Source of the DNA: Nocardia sp. CY41
GTDB taxonomy: Bacteria; Actinomycetota; Actinomycetes; Mycobacteriales; Mycobacteriaceae
Length of the DNA stretch: 64,000 bases
Assembly: GCF_009829325.1 (NCBI RefSeq)
Contig: NZ_VUOS01000012.1
Coordinates: 1 to 64,000, forward strand
Direction: 5' to 3'
Position 1 is the first letter of the stretch. Every line of letters begins with the position of its first letter. Of this stretch, positions 8,157 through 18,967 are shown piece by piece. The notes below the pieces were generated by a model, which searched no databases, was not told the DNA's origin, and was given only the letters and a program-made list of their open reading frames with translations. A program made the translations under genes and the position numbers.

Positions 8157-8206
8157 CACCCGTCCGTGAGCGCGTCGGCGACGAACGCCGAGTGGGTCTG
8201 CCTCGG

Positions 8207-9001
8207 TTATCGGGTGCCGAGGAAGAGGGTTTGCGTGCTGCGGCCCAAGGGGCCCTTTTCGTCGTAGAGCGCCGATTCGGCCATACCTATGCCATGGGGT
8301 TGGGGGTAGGTGACGGCGTCGAGGCAGACCCATTCGCCCGCGGGTTGGCGGTGCAGGGTGACCGTCAGGTCGGTGTTGATGAACAGGAACTTTTGCCAGT
8401 CCAGGATCGCGCTGACGCCGTTTCCGGAATCCGCGGCCGCGAGAGTGCGCTCCAGCGGGCTCGGTTCGGTGCCCGCCACGATCGGGTGCTTGATCCGGAT
8501 CCAGCAGATCGCCGGCCCGGGTTCGGCGAAGGACCCGCTGACGAAGCGGTAATCGATGGCGGTGTGGAAGCCGATCGGCTGGGTCGACGGGAACGGCTCG
8601 GGCGCCTCCGCCTGCTCCGGGCCGGGGCGGGTACCGGTCGGCAAGAAGCGTTCCGGCAGCGGCAATTCCGGTTCGGACAGCTTGAACCTCCAGGCATTCG
8701 CCCGCATCACCGGCCCGCGCTCGGTGGACAGCGTCGCCTCGATGAGTTCGACGCTGCGGCCGGGGCGGACGACGCGCGCCGCCGCCGTCAGCGGCGCCAG
8801 CGGCACCGGGCCGAGAATCTCGACCGCCACCCGGCCGACCTGGAACCCCGGACGCGGCTCGCACCGCTCGATCACGTGACCGAGCAGCGCCGAGGGCGGA
8901 CCCGCGTGCTGGGCGTCCGGCGACCAGGGGCCGCGGGTCAGCTCGGTGGAAAGATAGCGGTCCGGCTGGTCGGGGTCGGGGAGATAGAAGGCGTCACTCA
9001 C
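8207..9001 (-). CDS. Acyl-CoA thioesterase family protein (double hot-dog)
   Basis: A 264-aa TesB-like double hot-dog protein starting at GTG 9001. The N-terminal hot-dog includes GPPSALLGHVIERCEP and the C-terminal half ends YPQPHGIGMAESALYDEKGPLGRSTQTLFL, typical of the 4HBT_3 thioesterase group. It probably hydrolyses acyl-CoA thioesters, though many members have no assigned substrate. It lies 137 bp beyond the end of the KAS gene on the same strand, so a shared role in acyl-chain metabolism is possible but not shown. Confidence 0.82.
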   Translation of the reverse strand: MSDAFYLPDPDQPDRYLSTELTRGPWSPDAQHAGPPSALLGHVIERCEPRPGFQVGRVAVEILGPVPLAPLTAAARVVRPGRSVELIEATLSTERGPVMRANAWRFKLSEPELPLPERFLPTGTRPGPEQAEAPEPFPSTQPIGFHTAIDYRFVSGSFAEPGPAICWIRIKHPIVAGTEPSPLERTLAAADSGNGVSAILDWQKFLFINTDLTVTLHRQPAGEWVCLDAVTYPQPHGIGMAESALYDEKGPLGRSTQTLFLGTR

Positions 9002-9138
9002 GACTGTTCTCCGCCCACGCTCGTGCGCGACCGCACGCGGTGTCCTCGCTCGCTCGCTCGCTCACGTCGATGTCCGTCCCTCGGGCCAAGTGGTCGGTTG
9101 TCCCACGACGTTAGCTCGGCCGGTGCGGTCCTCCGCCG

Positions 9139-10383
9139 TCAGACCCGGCCGAACGCCAGCGCGACGTTGTGCCCGCCGAAGCCGAACGAATTGTTCAGCG
9201 CGAAGTCGATGCGCTGAGTACGCGGCGCGCCCGCGACGATGTCGAGGTCGATCGAGGGATCGGGGTTGTCGAGATTCAGGGTGGGCGGGACGACCTGATC
9301 GCGCAGGGTGAGCATGGTGACCAGCGATTCCAGCGCGCCGACCGCGCCGATCGAATGCCCCAGCGCGGATTTCGGCGCGTAGACCGAGGCGTCGGGCACG
9401 ACGGAGGCGATCGCGTTGGCCTCCGAGGCGTCGCCGATGGACGTCGACGTGGCGTGCGCGTTCACATGCTGGATATCGGAAGCCCGCAGACCCGCGGTCT
9501 CGACGGCCTTGCGCATCGCGCGGGCCGCGCCGATGCCCTCCGGTTCGGAGGCGACGATGTGGTAGGCGTCGGAGGTGATGCCCGCGCCGAGCACCCGCCC
9601 CTGCACGGTGGCGCCCCGTCCGCGCGCGTGCCGCTCGGATTCCAGCACCAGCAGCGCGCCCGCCTCGCCGAAGACGAACCCGTCACGGTCGCGGTCGAAC
9701 GGGCGCGACGCGCGTTCCGGGTCGTCGTTGCGGGTGCTCATGGCTCGCATCATGGCGAAGCTCGCGATGGGTACGGCGTCGATGTGTCCCTCGACGCCAC
9801 CGGCCACCACCACGTCCGCCTCGCCGGTGGTGATCAGCCGCCAGGCGTGCGCGATCGCCTCCGAACCCGAGGAGCACGCCGAGACCGGTGCGAAAACGCC
9901 TGCTCTCGCCCCGATTTCGAGTCCCACGGTGGCGGCGGGACCGTTCGGCATCACCATCGGCACCGACATCGGCGACACCTTGCGGTAGCCGCCGGCACGC
10001 ATCGCGTCGACCGCGGCGATCAGCGCGTCACCGCCGCCGAGCCCGGTGCCGATGGCCACCGCCAGCCGGTCGCCGTCCACCTCGGGCGCGCCCGCCGAAC
10101 GCCACACCCGGCGGCCGAGCACCAGCGCCATCTGCTCGACGTAGGAGTGCCTGCGCTGTTCGACCCGGGTCAGCTCGGCGCTCGGGTGTGACTTCAGTTT
10201 GCCGCCGATGCGGACCGGCAGGTCGTACTCGGCCACGAAATCGTCGGCGAGCGCGCCGATGCCGCTGTGCCCCGCCAGCAATCGGGACCAGGTGGTGTCC
10301 ATGTCGTCGGCCAGCGACGTGGTCGCCGCGTATCCGGTGACCACGACCGAATCCCGAGTTTCTGAAGCGATTGTTACAGTCAC
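9139..10383 (-). CDS. Beta-ketoacyl-ACP synthase, KasA/FabF type
   Basis: A 414-aa KAS II-type condensing enzyme very similar along its length to mycobacterial KasA. The nucleophile is Cys170 in [10 protein letters not shown], with His310 in NAHATST and His343 in GHSIGAVG completing the C-H-H triad, and the tail [10 protein letters not shown] is conserved. It should extend malonyl-ACP chains (FAS-II or mycolate-type). It is isolated from acpM/kasB/accD6, so it is a paralogue. The open frame reaches 10596, but GTG 10383 ([11 protein letters not shown]) matches KasA length. That start lies inside a palindromic operator shared with a divergent TetR gene. Confidence 0.88.
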   Translation of the reverse strand: MTVTIASETRDSVVVTGYAATTSLADDMDTTWSRLLAGHSGIGALADDFVAEYDLPVRIGGKLKSHPSAELTRVEQRRHSYVEQMALVLGRRVWRSAGAPEVDGDRLAVAIGTGLGGGDALIAAVDAMRAGGYRKVSPMSVPMVMPNGPAATVGLEIGARAGVFAPVSACSSGSEAIAHAWRLITTGEADVVVAGGVEGHIDAVPIASFAMMRAMSTRNDDPERASRPFDRDRDGFVFGEAGALLVLESERHARGRGATVQGRVLGAGITSDAYHIVASEPEGIGAARAMRKAVETAGLRASDIQHVNAHATSTSIGDASEANAIASVVPDASVYAPKSALGHSIGAVGALESLVTMLTLRDQVVPPTLNLDNPDPSIDLDIVAGAPRTQRIDFALNNSFGFGGHNVALAFGRV

Positions 10384-10411
10384 GATGTCATGAATACCTG
10401 TACCAATCGCT
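10366..10411. promoter_or_regulatory. Inverted repeat operator between KAS and TetR genes
   Basis: AGCGATTGTTACAG (10366-10379) and CTGTACCAATCGCT (10398-10411) are inverted repeats matching at 13 of 14 positions with an 18-bp spacer. The left arm overlaps the first codons of the KAS gene and the right arm ends 11 bp before the TetR ATG. Binding here would block both divergent promoters. Confidence 0.72.
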
Positions 10412-10422
10412 ACAGTCAACTC

Positions 10423-10980
10423 ATGGCCCGCCCCCTCGACCACGCCAAACGCGCCGAACTGCTCGCCGCCGTCGTGCGCTACATCGCCGAGCACGGCCTC
10501 GCGGACCTGTCGCTGCGCCCGCTGGCCGCCGAGCTCGGCACCAGCTCGCGCATGCTGATCTACTACTTCACGACCAAAGAGGAGCTGCTGGTCCAAGCGC
10601 TGGCGACGCAGCGGCCCGACATCGCCGCCGTCTTCGCCGACATCGCTGACGCGTCCGAGCTGCGCGACCGGCTGTGGAGCTTCTGGACCGCCAACGCCTC
10701 GGGCGACGGCCGCACGAGCGTTCGGGTGATGCTCCAGGTCCTCGGCGCGGCCTGCGCCCCGCGGAGTCCGTACAGCGACTACGCCACCTCGGCCATCGCC
10801 GTCTTCGTGTCGGCGCTGGCCGACGGGCTGCGCAACCTCCGGACGATCGATGACCCCGAAGTCGTCGCGACTCTGCTCGTCTCGGGCCTACGCGGCATCT
10901 TGCAGGATCGGTTGATCACCGGCGAGGTCGAGCGCACCGATCGCGCGGCCCGCCGCCTGATCGAGCAGACGGTGCGCTGA
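10423..10980 (+). CDS. TetR family regulator next to KAS gene
   Basis: A 185-aa TetR protein with N-terminal [30 protein letters not shown] at about 24-50 and a C-terminal dimer/ligand domain. I prefer ATG 10423 ([14 protein letters not shown]) over ATG 10390, because the longer form would translate through the operator arm. No Shine-Dalgarno precedes either. It is divergent from the KasA-like gene, so a fatty-acyl-responsive repressor is a reasonable inference. Confidence 0.87.
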   Translation: MARPLDHAKRAELLAAVVRYIAEHGLADLSLRPLAAELGTSSRMLIYYFTTKEELLVQALATQRPDIAAVFADIADASELRDRLWSFWTANASGDGRTSVRVMLQVLGAACAPRSPYSDYATSAIAVFVSALADGLRNLRTIDDPEVVATLLVSGLRGILQDRLITGEVERTDRAARRLIEQTVR

Positions 10981-11047
10981 CCGTGTTTCCAAGTCCGGTG
11001 GGGAGCACCGCGGTGTGGTGTCCTGCGGTGGTGGCGCGTCTCCCATG

Positions 11048-11458
11048 TCAAGCGGCAGCGGGTGGGCATGCGCTTCGCTCGCCAGCGCGCTCATCCCGCA
11101 GGCACGCGACTCCGACGCCGAGTGCGACCAGTCCCACGATGTCGAATGCCGCGACGCGCATCAATCCCGGGCCGACCGGACCTCCGGCGATCACCAGGAC
11201 GAGAAAGCCGCCGAAGCTGATCGCATTGGCGCACACCGCGATCGGACGCAGCGCGGGACGAAGGATTGTCAGCAGCAAACCGATGCCGACGACCGCGAAC
11301 AGCACGGCCCGATGCCGCAGCACCACCTCGAGATCGCGGTCTGCCGCAGCTATGCCGTAGGCCGCGTACATTCCCTGCGGTGCGATCGCGCCGATCGCAG
11401 GCGCGGTATTGAGCAGCCCCGCGGCGGCCAACAAGGCCCGCCCCACATGTCGTCGCAT
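11048..11458 (-). CDS. Small four-helix integral membrane protein
   Basis: A 136-aa hydrophobic protein with four predicted helices (about 5-25, 48-65, 73-92, 100-120). The motif LRHRAVLFAVVGIGLL is shared with a family of small actinobacterial membrane proteins sometimes misnamed after a CoA enzyme. GAGGAG lies 4-5 bp before the ATG at 11458. The tail (ERSACPPAAA) is polar. No function is assigned. It sits alone between a TetR gene and thiC. Confidence 0.68.
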   Translation of the reverse strand: MRRHVGRALLAAAGLLNTAPAIGAIAPQGMYAAYGIAAADRDLEVVLRHRAVLFAVVGIGLLLTILRPALRPIAVCANAISFGGFLVLVIAGGPVGPGLMRVAAFDIVGLVALGVGVACLRDERAGERSACPPAAA

Positions 11459-11726
11459 GATTCTCCTCGGATCGATGTCCTGCGATCATCACGCTCGGCG
11501 TAACCCAGCGCTTCCGAAAACCCGCTACAGCGGTGTCCCCATCGCGCTGGCCACGCCCTGTACGACTGATCGGCGGGAGTGGGGCTCCGGCTCGCGCACC
11601 GCTCGTCGTAGCCGGGCACGTTGTGTCAGGGCCCTCGAACGTGCGCCGGAAGACCTCACCGAGGTAGCGGTGGAACCCATCAGCCGCGTCGCGGTTCTCC
11701 GGGAGTCCTACCGCCTGAACCACCGT
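11459..11726. other. Intergenic region without a supported gene
   Basis: This holds the promoter region of the small membrane-protein gene. Minus-strand peptide-like sequence (for example GFHRYLGEVFRRTFEG) could be a worn gene remnant, but frames are short and lack a credible start. I see no repeat or RNA. Confidence 0.4.
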
Positions 11727-11767
11727 CCCGCCGCCCGTCACATCCTCGGGATGCGGCGGGCGGCGGG
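11727..11767 (-). terminator. Strong hairpin after thiC
   Basis: CCCGCCGCCCG (11727-11737) and CGGGCGGCGGG (11757-11767) form an 11-bp perfect stem, extended by an inner CATCC/GGATG pairing. It lies 6 bp beyond the thiC stop, as expected for a transcript end without a U-tract. Confidence 0.65.
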
Positions 11768-11773
11768 TGGTCG

Positions 11774-13516
<1,743 letters not shown>

Positions 13517-13610
13517 TTGGTCGTGGAATTTTCCCGCCCGACCATACCCGGACGGCCTGAACGCGTGCCCGGCGAATCGCGCACCTCGAGCGAAGCGCCA
13601 GGCAGCGGCG

Positions 13611-14996
13611 TCAACGCTCGTGCGGGCCGATGGGAAAGCCGAGTGCGCCGAAGGTCGCGTTCAGGTTGATCTCGAGCTGCGTCAGCAGTGCGTCCGGGGC
13701 GGCGAGCATGGACACCACGTCCTCGGTGCGGCAGCCGACCTGATCCGGTGCGTCCGGCGTCAGGCGTTGCTTCAGCCACTCGAAGGTGCGGGCCATGCCC
13801 AGCGAGGGCAGCGTCAGGTGCTCGCTGAGATGGTCGCGCTCGAACAGCACCGACGCGCCGCCCGCGCAATACTGCTGGACCAGCCGTTCATTGGTCCGGA
13901 TCGGCACGGCCTCGTCGAAGACGCCGTGATAGAGGAAGATCGGCGCGGTGGGGATGTGGCGGCCCAGCACGGTCGCCTCGAACACCTCCGCGATCTCCGG
14001 GACGGCGAGGAAGTCGGCGATCGGGATCGTCAGCATGCGCTGGTAGTCGACGAACATCTGGGTGAGCGCGTTGCGCGGAAGACATTGCGCTGCCGTCCGA
14101 TCCATCAGCGCCCTGCCTTCGGCCGTGAGGTAGCGATCCGACGCTGCCCGGAACTTCGGGTACGCCTTGCGCAGCGACGAGATGCCGATGCCGATCAGGC
14201 TCGCGAACATCGAGCCGTTGACGTGCAGCAGTGCGACGACGTCGGAGGTCGGCGCGCCGAGCGCGACACCCTTGACGTTCAGCTCGGGCGCGTAGGCGGG
14301 CTGCATCTCGGCCGCCCATCCCGAACCCATCCCGCCGCCGGAATAGCCCCACAACGCGACCGGCGTGTTCGTGCCGTCGAGGCCGAGCGGCCCGAAGCGC
14401 TCGGCGGCGCGGATGCCGTCCAACGTCAGGTAGCCGGGTTCTTCGGCCACCGCGAGATGCCCTTCCAGCCCCTCGTAGTCCGGGACGGATACCGCCCAAC
14501 CCTGGCTGAGCAGGGCGGCGATCGCGATCAATTCGCTCTGCGAGGGGATGCCTTCGAGGCCGGGAAGGCCCGCCCCGTGGCGCAGCACGAACGACGGGGC
14601 GCAATCGGGACTCGCGCTGTCGTAGTAGAACTGCAGCGAGACCAGCGGCCGGGAACGGCTCGGATCGGCGCCGGCCGGCAACAGCACCGTGGTCACCGCA
14701 GCGGCGGGTTGCCCGAACAGATCGGTGGTCCGATACAGCAGCTGCCAGGACCGCACGTTCAGCGGAAGGGCGGTGAGCACCGCCAAGCGCACCTCCCTGG
14801 CGCGCAGAACGTCGCCCGGTGCGCTCGACGCGAATCCGTCCGGCGCCGCGTAGAACGAATCCGATTGCGGCGGTGGCACGGCCGCGGCGGGTGCTGCTCC
14901 CGCGAACAGGGCACAACCTGCCACCACCGTCACGACGACCGCCGCCAGCGCGCGCACGCCGCGACGGCCACGCTTCTCTCCAGTGATCCCCGACAC
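13611..14996 (-). CDS. Secreted lipase (LIP family)
   Basis: A 461-aa exported alpha/beta hydrolase of the secretory lipase family. A basic N-terminus (RGRRGVRALAAVVV) and hydrophobic stretch end AAPAAAVPPP, a probable signal peptidase I site near residue 40. VVAGC could be read as a lipobox but is followed by more hydrophobic sequence. The nucleophile elbow is GYSGGG near 218, and the catalytic Asp and His are probably in FLYHGVFDEAVPI and RDHLSEHLTLP. Relatives cleave triacylglycerols and hydrophobic esters outside the cell. No regulator is coupled, although a TetR gene lies about 670 bp upstream. Confidence 0.85.
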   Translation of the reverse strand: MSGITGEKRGRRGVRALAAVVVTVVAGCALFAGAAPAAAVPPPQSDSFYAAPDGFASSAPGDVLRAREVRLAVLTALPLNVRSWQLLYRTTDLFGQPAAAVTTVLLPAGADPSRSRPLVSLQFYYDSASPDCAPSFVLRHGAGLPGLEGIPSQSELIAIAALLSQGWAVSVPDYEGLEGHLAVAEEPGYLTLDGIRAAERFGPLGLDGTNTPVALWGYSGGGMGSGWAAEMQPAYAPELNVKGVALGAPTSDVVALLHVNGSMFASLIGIGISSLRKAYPKFRAASDRYLTAEGRALMDRTAAQCLPRNALTQMFVDYQRMLTIPIADFLAVPEIAEVFEATVLGRHIPTAPIFLYHGVFDEAVPIRTNERLVQQYCAGGASVLFERDHLSEHLTLPSLGMARTFEWLKQRLTPDAPDQVGCRTEDVVSMLAAPDALLTQLEINLNATFGALGFPIGPHER

Positions 14997-15114
14997 GTCC
15001 CGGTCCTTCCCTCATCGACGTGACGACGATTACAGCACGGCGTCTTTTTATCAACAAGAGTTCTTGTTGAAATTGCCCGACGCGCGGCCGGGGCCCACCG
15101 GCGACCGCGTCCGG

Positions 15115-15561
15115 TCAGGGGTCTTCCGCTGTGTCCGGCGTGGCCGAATGACCCGGTGCGCCATGGGTGCGGCGGGCTTCTTTCATCTCGGCTTCGTAGA
15201 TATGGCGGCGGCCGTCGAGCAGTTCGTCGCGCGCGGCCTGCTCGAGGTCGCGGAACAGGCCGTAGTAGCCGTCGTCGTATTCCTCGACGACCTGGAACGT
15301 CCAGCGCCCGGCCAGCACATTGCGGCCGATCAACTCCGTGGAGATCCGCTGGGCGATGTGCGCGTGCCCGGCCTCCCGGAACAGCTCCACGGCCTCGTCG
15401 AGCGCCAGATCGGCCCCGCCGGTCAGCTGGTGGAACGCGTACAGATGGCCGCGGGCGCGTTCGATGGTCTCCAGGGCTTCGGAGAGTTTGCCGGTGGCGG
15501 CCACGGTGGCATCGTCGACGCCGTCGGGGCGGCGGTGCGCTACATGCGGGCGATCGGTCAT
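15115..15561 (-). CDS. Conserved hypothetical acidic/helical protein
   Basis: A 148-aa soluble protein. The central part is helical (TGKLSEALETIERARGHLYAFHQLTGGADLALDEAVELF) and is followed by RWTFQVVEEYDDGYY and a polar tail. It resembles small conserved mycolata proteins of unknown function. The longer open frame (to 16023) is the shadow of the divergent TetR gene; ATG 15561 is chosen with GAGCGAGG 6 bp upstream. No catalytic motif is visible. Confidence 0.62.
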   Translation of the reverse strand: MTDRPHVAHRRPDGVDDATVAATGKLSEALETIERARGHLYAFHQLTGGADLALDEAVELFREAGHAHIAQRISTELIGRNVLAGRWTFQVVEEYDDGYYGLFRDLEQAARDELLDGRRHIYEAEMKEARRTHGAPGHSATPDTAEDP

Positions 15562-15669
15562 GACCTCGCTCCTTGTCAGGCGGATGGGGCCGTAGCGGCG
15601 GCGTACCCGGATGCCGGCGCGCTCAAGCGCCAGCGGGTTTGCCGGTGCGGCGCGGCTATCGTCGTTGCC

Positions 15670-16341
15670 ATGACCCCCAGCACCTCCGCCGCGCGGCCTG
15701 CCGCGAGCCCGGCGCGGCGCCGGATCCGTGGACTCGACGCCGAACAGCGCAGCGCCCTGCGCCGCGGCGTGCTCCTGGACGCCGCGACCGAGCTGTTCGC
15801 CGAACAGGGTTATTCCGGGACGTCGATCGAACAGATCTGCCAGCGCGCCTATGTGGGGACCAAGGGCTTCTACGATCATTTCGAGAGCAAGGAAGCGTGC
15901 TACCTCGCGTTGCTCGAGCAGGTGACGGAGCAGATCCAGCACCGCGTCGCCGACGCCGCGGCCGCCACCGCGGATGCGTCGTGGCCGGAGCGGGTGGCGG
16001 CGGTCGTCGGCGCTTTCGTCCACGCCATCACCGATGACCCGCGGTTGGGGAAGGTGACCTTCGGCGAGGCGGGCGGTATCTCACCGGCGGTGGAGCGGCG
16101 ACGTCGTGCCAACCGACGCTGGGCGGCGGCTTTCCTGGATCGACAGTGGCCGGAGAGCGCCGCGCGCGACGACGACGATCCCCGTCGCCGCCGGGCCTTG
16201 GCCCTCGCCACGGTCGGCGGCCTCTTCGAACTGGTCGCCGACTGGTTGCACACCGATCACCCCGAGGACGCGGTCCCCGCCCTGGTCGATGACCTCACCG
16301 CGTTCGTCACCGTCGTTCAGGCCGGGCGGCTATCTCGTTGA
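15670..16341 (+). CDS. TetR family regulator
   Basis: A 223-aa protein with a long basic leader and a TetR HTH (TELFAEQGYSGTSIEQICQRAYVGTKGFYDHFESKEA) at about 38-75. The C-terminal half has a WHTDH-type segment near its end. ATG 15670 is the start; the open frame upstream overlaps the divergent hypothetical gene. The divergent partner at 15115-15561 is the most likely target besides itself. No clear palindrome is seen in the 108-bp gap. Confidence 0.87.
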   Translation: MTPSTSAARPAASPARRRIRGLDAEQRSALRRGVLLDAATELFAEQGYSGTSIEQICQRAYVGTKGFYDHFESKEACYLALLEQVTEQIQHRVADAAAATADASWPERVAAVVGAFVHAITDDPRLGKVTFGEAGGISPAVERRRRANRRWAAAFLDRQWPESAARDDDDPRRRRALALATVGGLFELVADWLHTDHPEDAVPALVDDLTAFVTVVQAGRLSR

Positions 16342-16530
16342 TCTCCGGTGCGATCGACGCCTCGCATGGGCGTGCACCGCTGCGGAGTTCCTGTCGGCCC
16401 TGGCGTCAGCGGAGGTCTGCCCAGCCGGGGCGAGGTGGCGAAACAGGTAGGGCGGGTGCGTCCGCAGCCGATCGAGGACGAACCGGAGCCGACGGCCGTG
16501 CCGCACCCGGCAGTGGCGATCGACGGGGTG

Positions 16531-17709
16531 TCAGACCGAGTGTGCCGGAGCGATGCGACCGGTCACCTGGCCCAATCCGATCCGCGCCGTGCGCGGACCT
16601 GGCGCCGAGGCGGTGATCGTCACCTCGTCGCCGTCTTCGAGGAAAGTGGATTGCCGGTCGTTCACCAGGATGGGCTGGGTGCCGCCCCAGGACAACTCGA
16701 TGAACGAGCCGCGCTGGTCCGGTTCGGGACCGGAGACGGTGCCGGAAGCGTACAGGTCGCCGGGTCGCGTGGCGGCGCCGTTGGACGTGAGATGGGCGAG
16801 CATCTGCGCCGGTGACCAGTACATCCGGCGGTAGGGCGGATACGCGACCGGCTGTCCGTTCCACGCCACCGTCAGCTCGATGTCCAGGCCCCAATGCTCC
16901 CTCGCGCGCAAGTAGGGCAGCGGCGCGGGCGACTGCTCGGGCAGCGGTACCCGCGCGGACTCGAGCGCGGCCAGCGGGGTGATCCACGGCGATATGGAGG
17001 TCGCGAACGACTTGCCGAGGAACGGGCCGAGCGGCTGATACTCCCAGGCCTGGATGTCGCGTGCGGACCAATCGTTCACCAACGCGACGCCGAACACCCG
17101 ATCGGCGAACTCGTCGATGCCGACCGGCGCGCCGAGCCGGGAGCCGACGCCGATCACGAAGCCGAGTTCCGCCTCGATGTCCAGCCGCCGCGACGGGCCG
17201 AAATCCGGCGCGCCGGATTCCGATCGGCGCTGCCCGCACGGCCGCGCCACGTCGGTGCCGGACATCACCACGGTTCCCGCCCGCCCGTGATAGCCCACCG
17301 GCAGGTGCCGCCAGTTCGGCAGCAGCGGGTCACCGTCCGGCCGGAACAGGCGGCCGAGGTTCGTCGCATGATCGATGCTCGCGTAGAAGTCCACGTAGTC
17401 GCCGATCCGCATCGGCAGCCGCAGTGCCACTTCGGACAGGAGGTGTACCGCGGCGCTGTCCACCTCCCCCTCGACCTCCTCGCGGATTCGGTCGCGCACC
17501 GCGCGCCAGCGTGCGGGACCCTGCGCGAGGAAGGCGTTCAGGCTCGGTTGGGCGAACAGCGGATCGTCCAGGAGCGCAGCCACATCGATGACGTGTTCGC
17601 CGAGCCGCACGCCGACGCGGGGACTGCCGCCGGTCGGCGCGAACACGCCGTACGGCAGGTTGTCCGGACCGAACAGGGACTCCGGGGATACCTCGACCCT
17701 CGTCCTCAC
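16531..17709 (-). CDS. fahA: Fumarylacetoacetase
   Basis: The last step of tyrosine catabolism, hydrolysing fumarylacetoacetate to fumarate and acetoacetate (392 aa). The N-terminal SH3-like domain is followed by the catalytic domain. Metal-site motifs are DFYASIDHATN (Asp), DIEAELGFVIG (two Glu) and LVNDWSARDIQAWEY (Asp), and DGDEVTITA closes the fold. The GTG at 17709 overlaps the hmgA stop as GTGA, so the two genes are translationally coupled. The long upstream frame is the shadow of hmgA. Confidence 0.95.
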   Translation of the reverse strand: MRTRVEVSPESLFGPDNLPYGVFAPTGGSPRVGVRLGEHVIDVAALLDDPLFAQPSLNAFLAQGPARWRAVRDRIREEVEGEVDSAAVHLLSEVALRLPMRIGDYVDFYASIDHATNLGRLFRPDGDPLLPNWRHLPVGYHGRAGTVVMSGTDVARPCGQRRSESGAPDFGPSRRLDIEAELGFVIGVGSRLGAPVGIDEFADRVFGVALVNDWSARDIQAWEYQPLGPFLGKSFATSISPWITPLAALESARVPLPEQSPAPLPYLRAREHWGLDIELTVAWNGQPVAYPPYRRMYWSPAQMLAHLTSNGAATRPGDLYASGTVSGPEPDQRGSFIELSWGGTQPILVNDRQSTFLEDGDEVTITASAPGPRTARIGLGQVTGRIAPAHSV

Positions 17710-18902
17710 TCGGGGCCCCGCCCGGACCAGGTCCACGCGTAGGTGGTGTCTTCGCAGGCCCGCGCACCCTCGCCGAGTTCCAGCGGGCGGAAGGTGTCCA
17801 CCATGACGGCCAGCTCGTCGAAGTACTCGATGCCGATGCTGTTCTCGTAGGCGCCCGGTTGCGGGCCGTGTGCGTAGCCGCCGGGGTGTACCGACACCGA
17901 ACCCTGGGCGATCCCGGATCCCTTGCGCGCCTCGTAGTTCCCGCCGCAATAGAACATCACTTCGTCGGAGTCGACGTTGGAGTGGTAGTACGGCACGGGG
18001 ATCGACAGCGGGTGATAGTCCACCTTGCGCGGCACGAAATTGCAGACGACGAAGTTGCCGCCTTCGAAGGCCTGATGGACGGGCGGCGGCTGATGGATGC
18101 GGCCGGTGATCGGCTCGAAGTCGGCGATATTGAAAGTCAACGGGTACAGGCAGCCATCCCATCCGACCACGTCGAACGGATGCGTGGCGTAGACCATCCG
18201 GGTGCCGACGACCTGTCCGCCGGGCCGGTGCTTGACCAGCACCTCCACGTCGGCGCCGGTCGCGGTGAGCGGCTCGGTCGGTCCGTGCAGGTCGCGCTCG
18301 CAATACGGGGCGTGCTCGAGCAGCTGGCCGAACTTCGACAGGTAGCGCTTCGGTGGCGTGATGTGCCCGGTCGCCTCGATCACGTACGCGCGCAGCGCGT
18401 CCGGACCGGTGGGCCGCCAGCGGTGCGTGGTGGCACGCGGGATGAGGACCTGGTCACCCTGACGCGCGGGCAGCGCGCCGAACACGGTTTCCACCACTGC
18501 CGCGCCGGACTCCACGTACACCAGCTCGTCACCGATCGCGTTGCGGTACAACGGCGATCCGCCCTTGGCGACAACGTAGGAGATGCGCACGTCGGCGTTG
18601 CCGAGCAGCAGGCGCCGCCCGGTGACCGGATCGGTCTCGGCCGGGGTGTCGCCGGGGAACAGGGCATGCAGCCGCAGATGACGATGGCGCAGGGGATGAT
18701 TCGGCGTGGTCCGCTGGTCGGGCAGCTCCCAGACCGTCGAATCGACCAACGCCGGGGGCAGGCCGCGGTGATAGAGCAGCGAGGAATCCCCGGAGAAGCC
18801 CTCCTCGCCCATCAGCTCTTCGTAGTAGAGCCGGCACTGCTCGTCACGATGCTGGGTGTGCCGCTTCGGCGGTACCGCACCCACTTGCCGATAGAACGCC
18901 AT
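17706..18902 (-). CDS. hmgA: Homogentisate 1,2-dioxygenase
   Basis: A 398-aa Fe(II) ring-cleavage dioxygenase that opens homogentisate to maleylacetoacetate. The cupin core includes HPFDVVGWDGCLYP and the C-terminal metal/substrate region GGYAHGPQPGAYENS, with RGLPPALVDSTVWE near the N-terminus. It is the first gene of a two-gene operon with fahA. hppD and maleylacetoacetate isomerase are not in the window. A TetR gene sits just upstream on the same strand with a 65-bp gap, so control by it is possible but unproven. Confidence 0.95.
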   Translation of the reverse strand: MAFYRQVGAVPPKRHTQHRDEQCRLYYEELMGEEGFSGDSSLLYHRGLPPALVDSTVWELPDQRTTPNHPLRHRHLRLHALFPGDTPAETDPVTGRRLLLGNADVRISYVVAKGGSPLYRNAIGDELVYVESGAAVVETVFGALPARQGDQVLIPRATTHRWRPTGPDALRAYVIEATGHITPPKRYLSKFGQLLEHAPYCERDLHGPTEPLTATGADVEVLVKHRPGGQVVGTRMVYATHPFDVVGWDGCLYPLTFNIADFEPITGRIHQPPPVHQAFEGGNFVVCNFVPRKVDYHPLSIPVPYYHSNVDSDEVMFYCGGNYEARKGSGIAQGSVSVHPGGYAHGPQPGAYENSIGIEYFDELAVMVDTFRPLELGEGARACEDTTYAWTWSGRGPE

Positions 18903-18967
18903 GACCGTTCCTCCGCCAGCCCGTGGTCGGATAGTTGATCACCATCGTAGTGCGGCGGGATCGTCTA

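Noticed and set aside
11459..11726. Minus-strand peptide fragments resembling a lost gene
   Set aside because: No single open frame, start or domain match.
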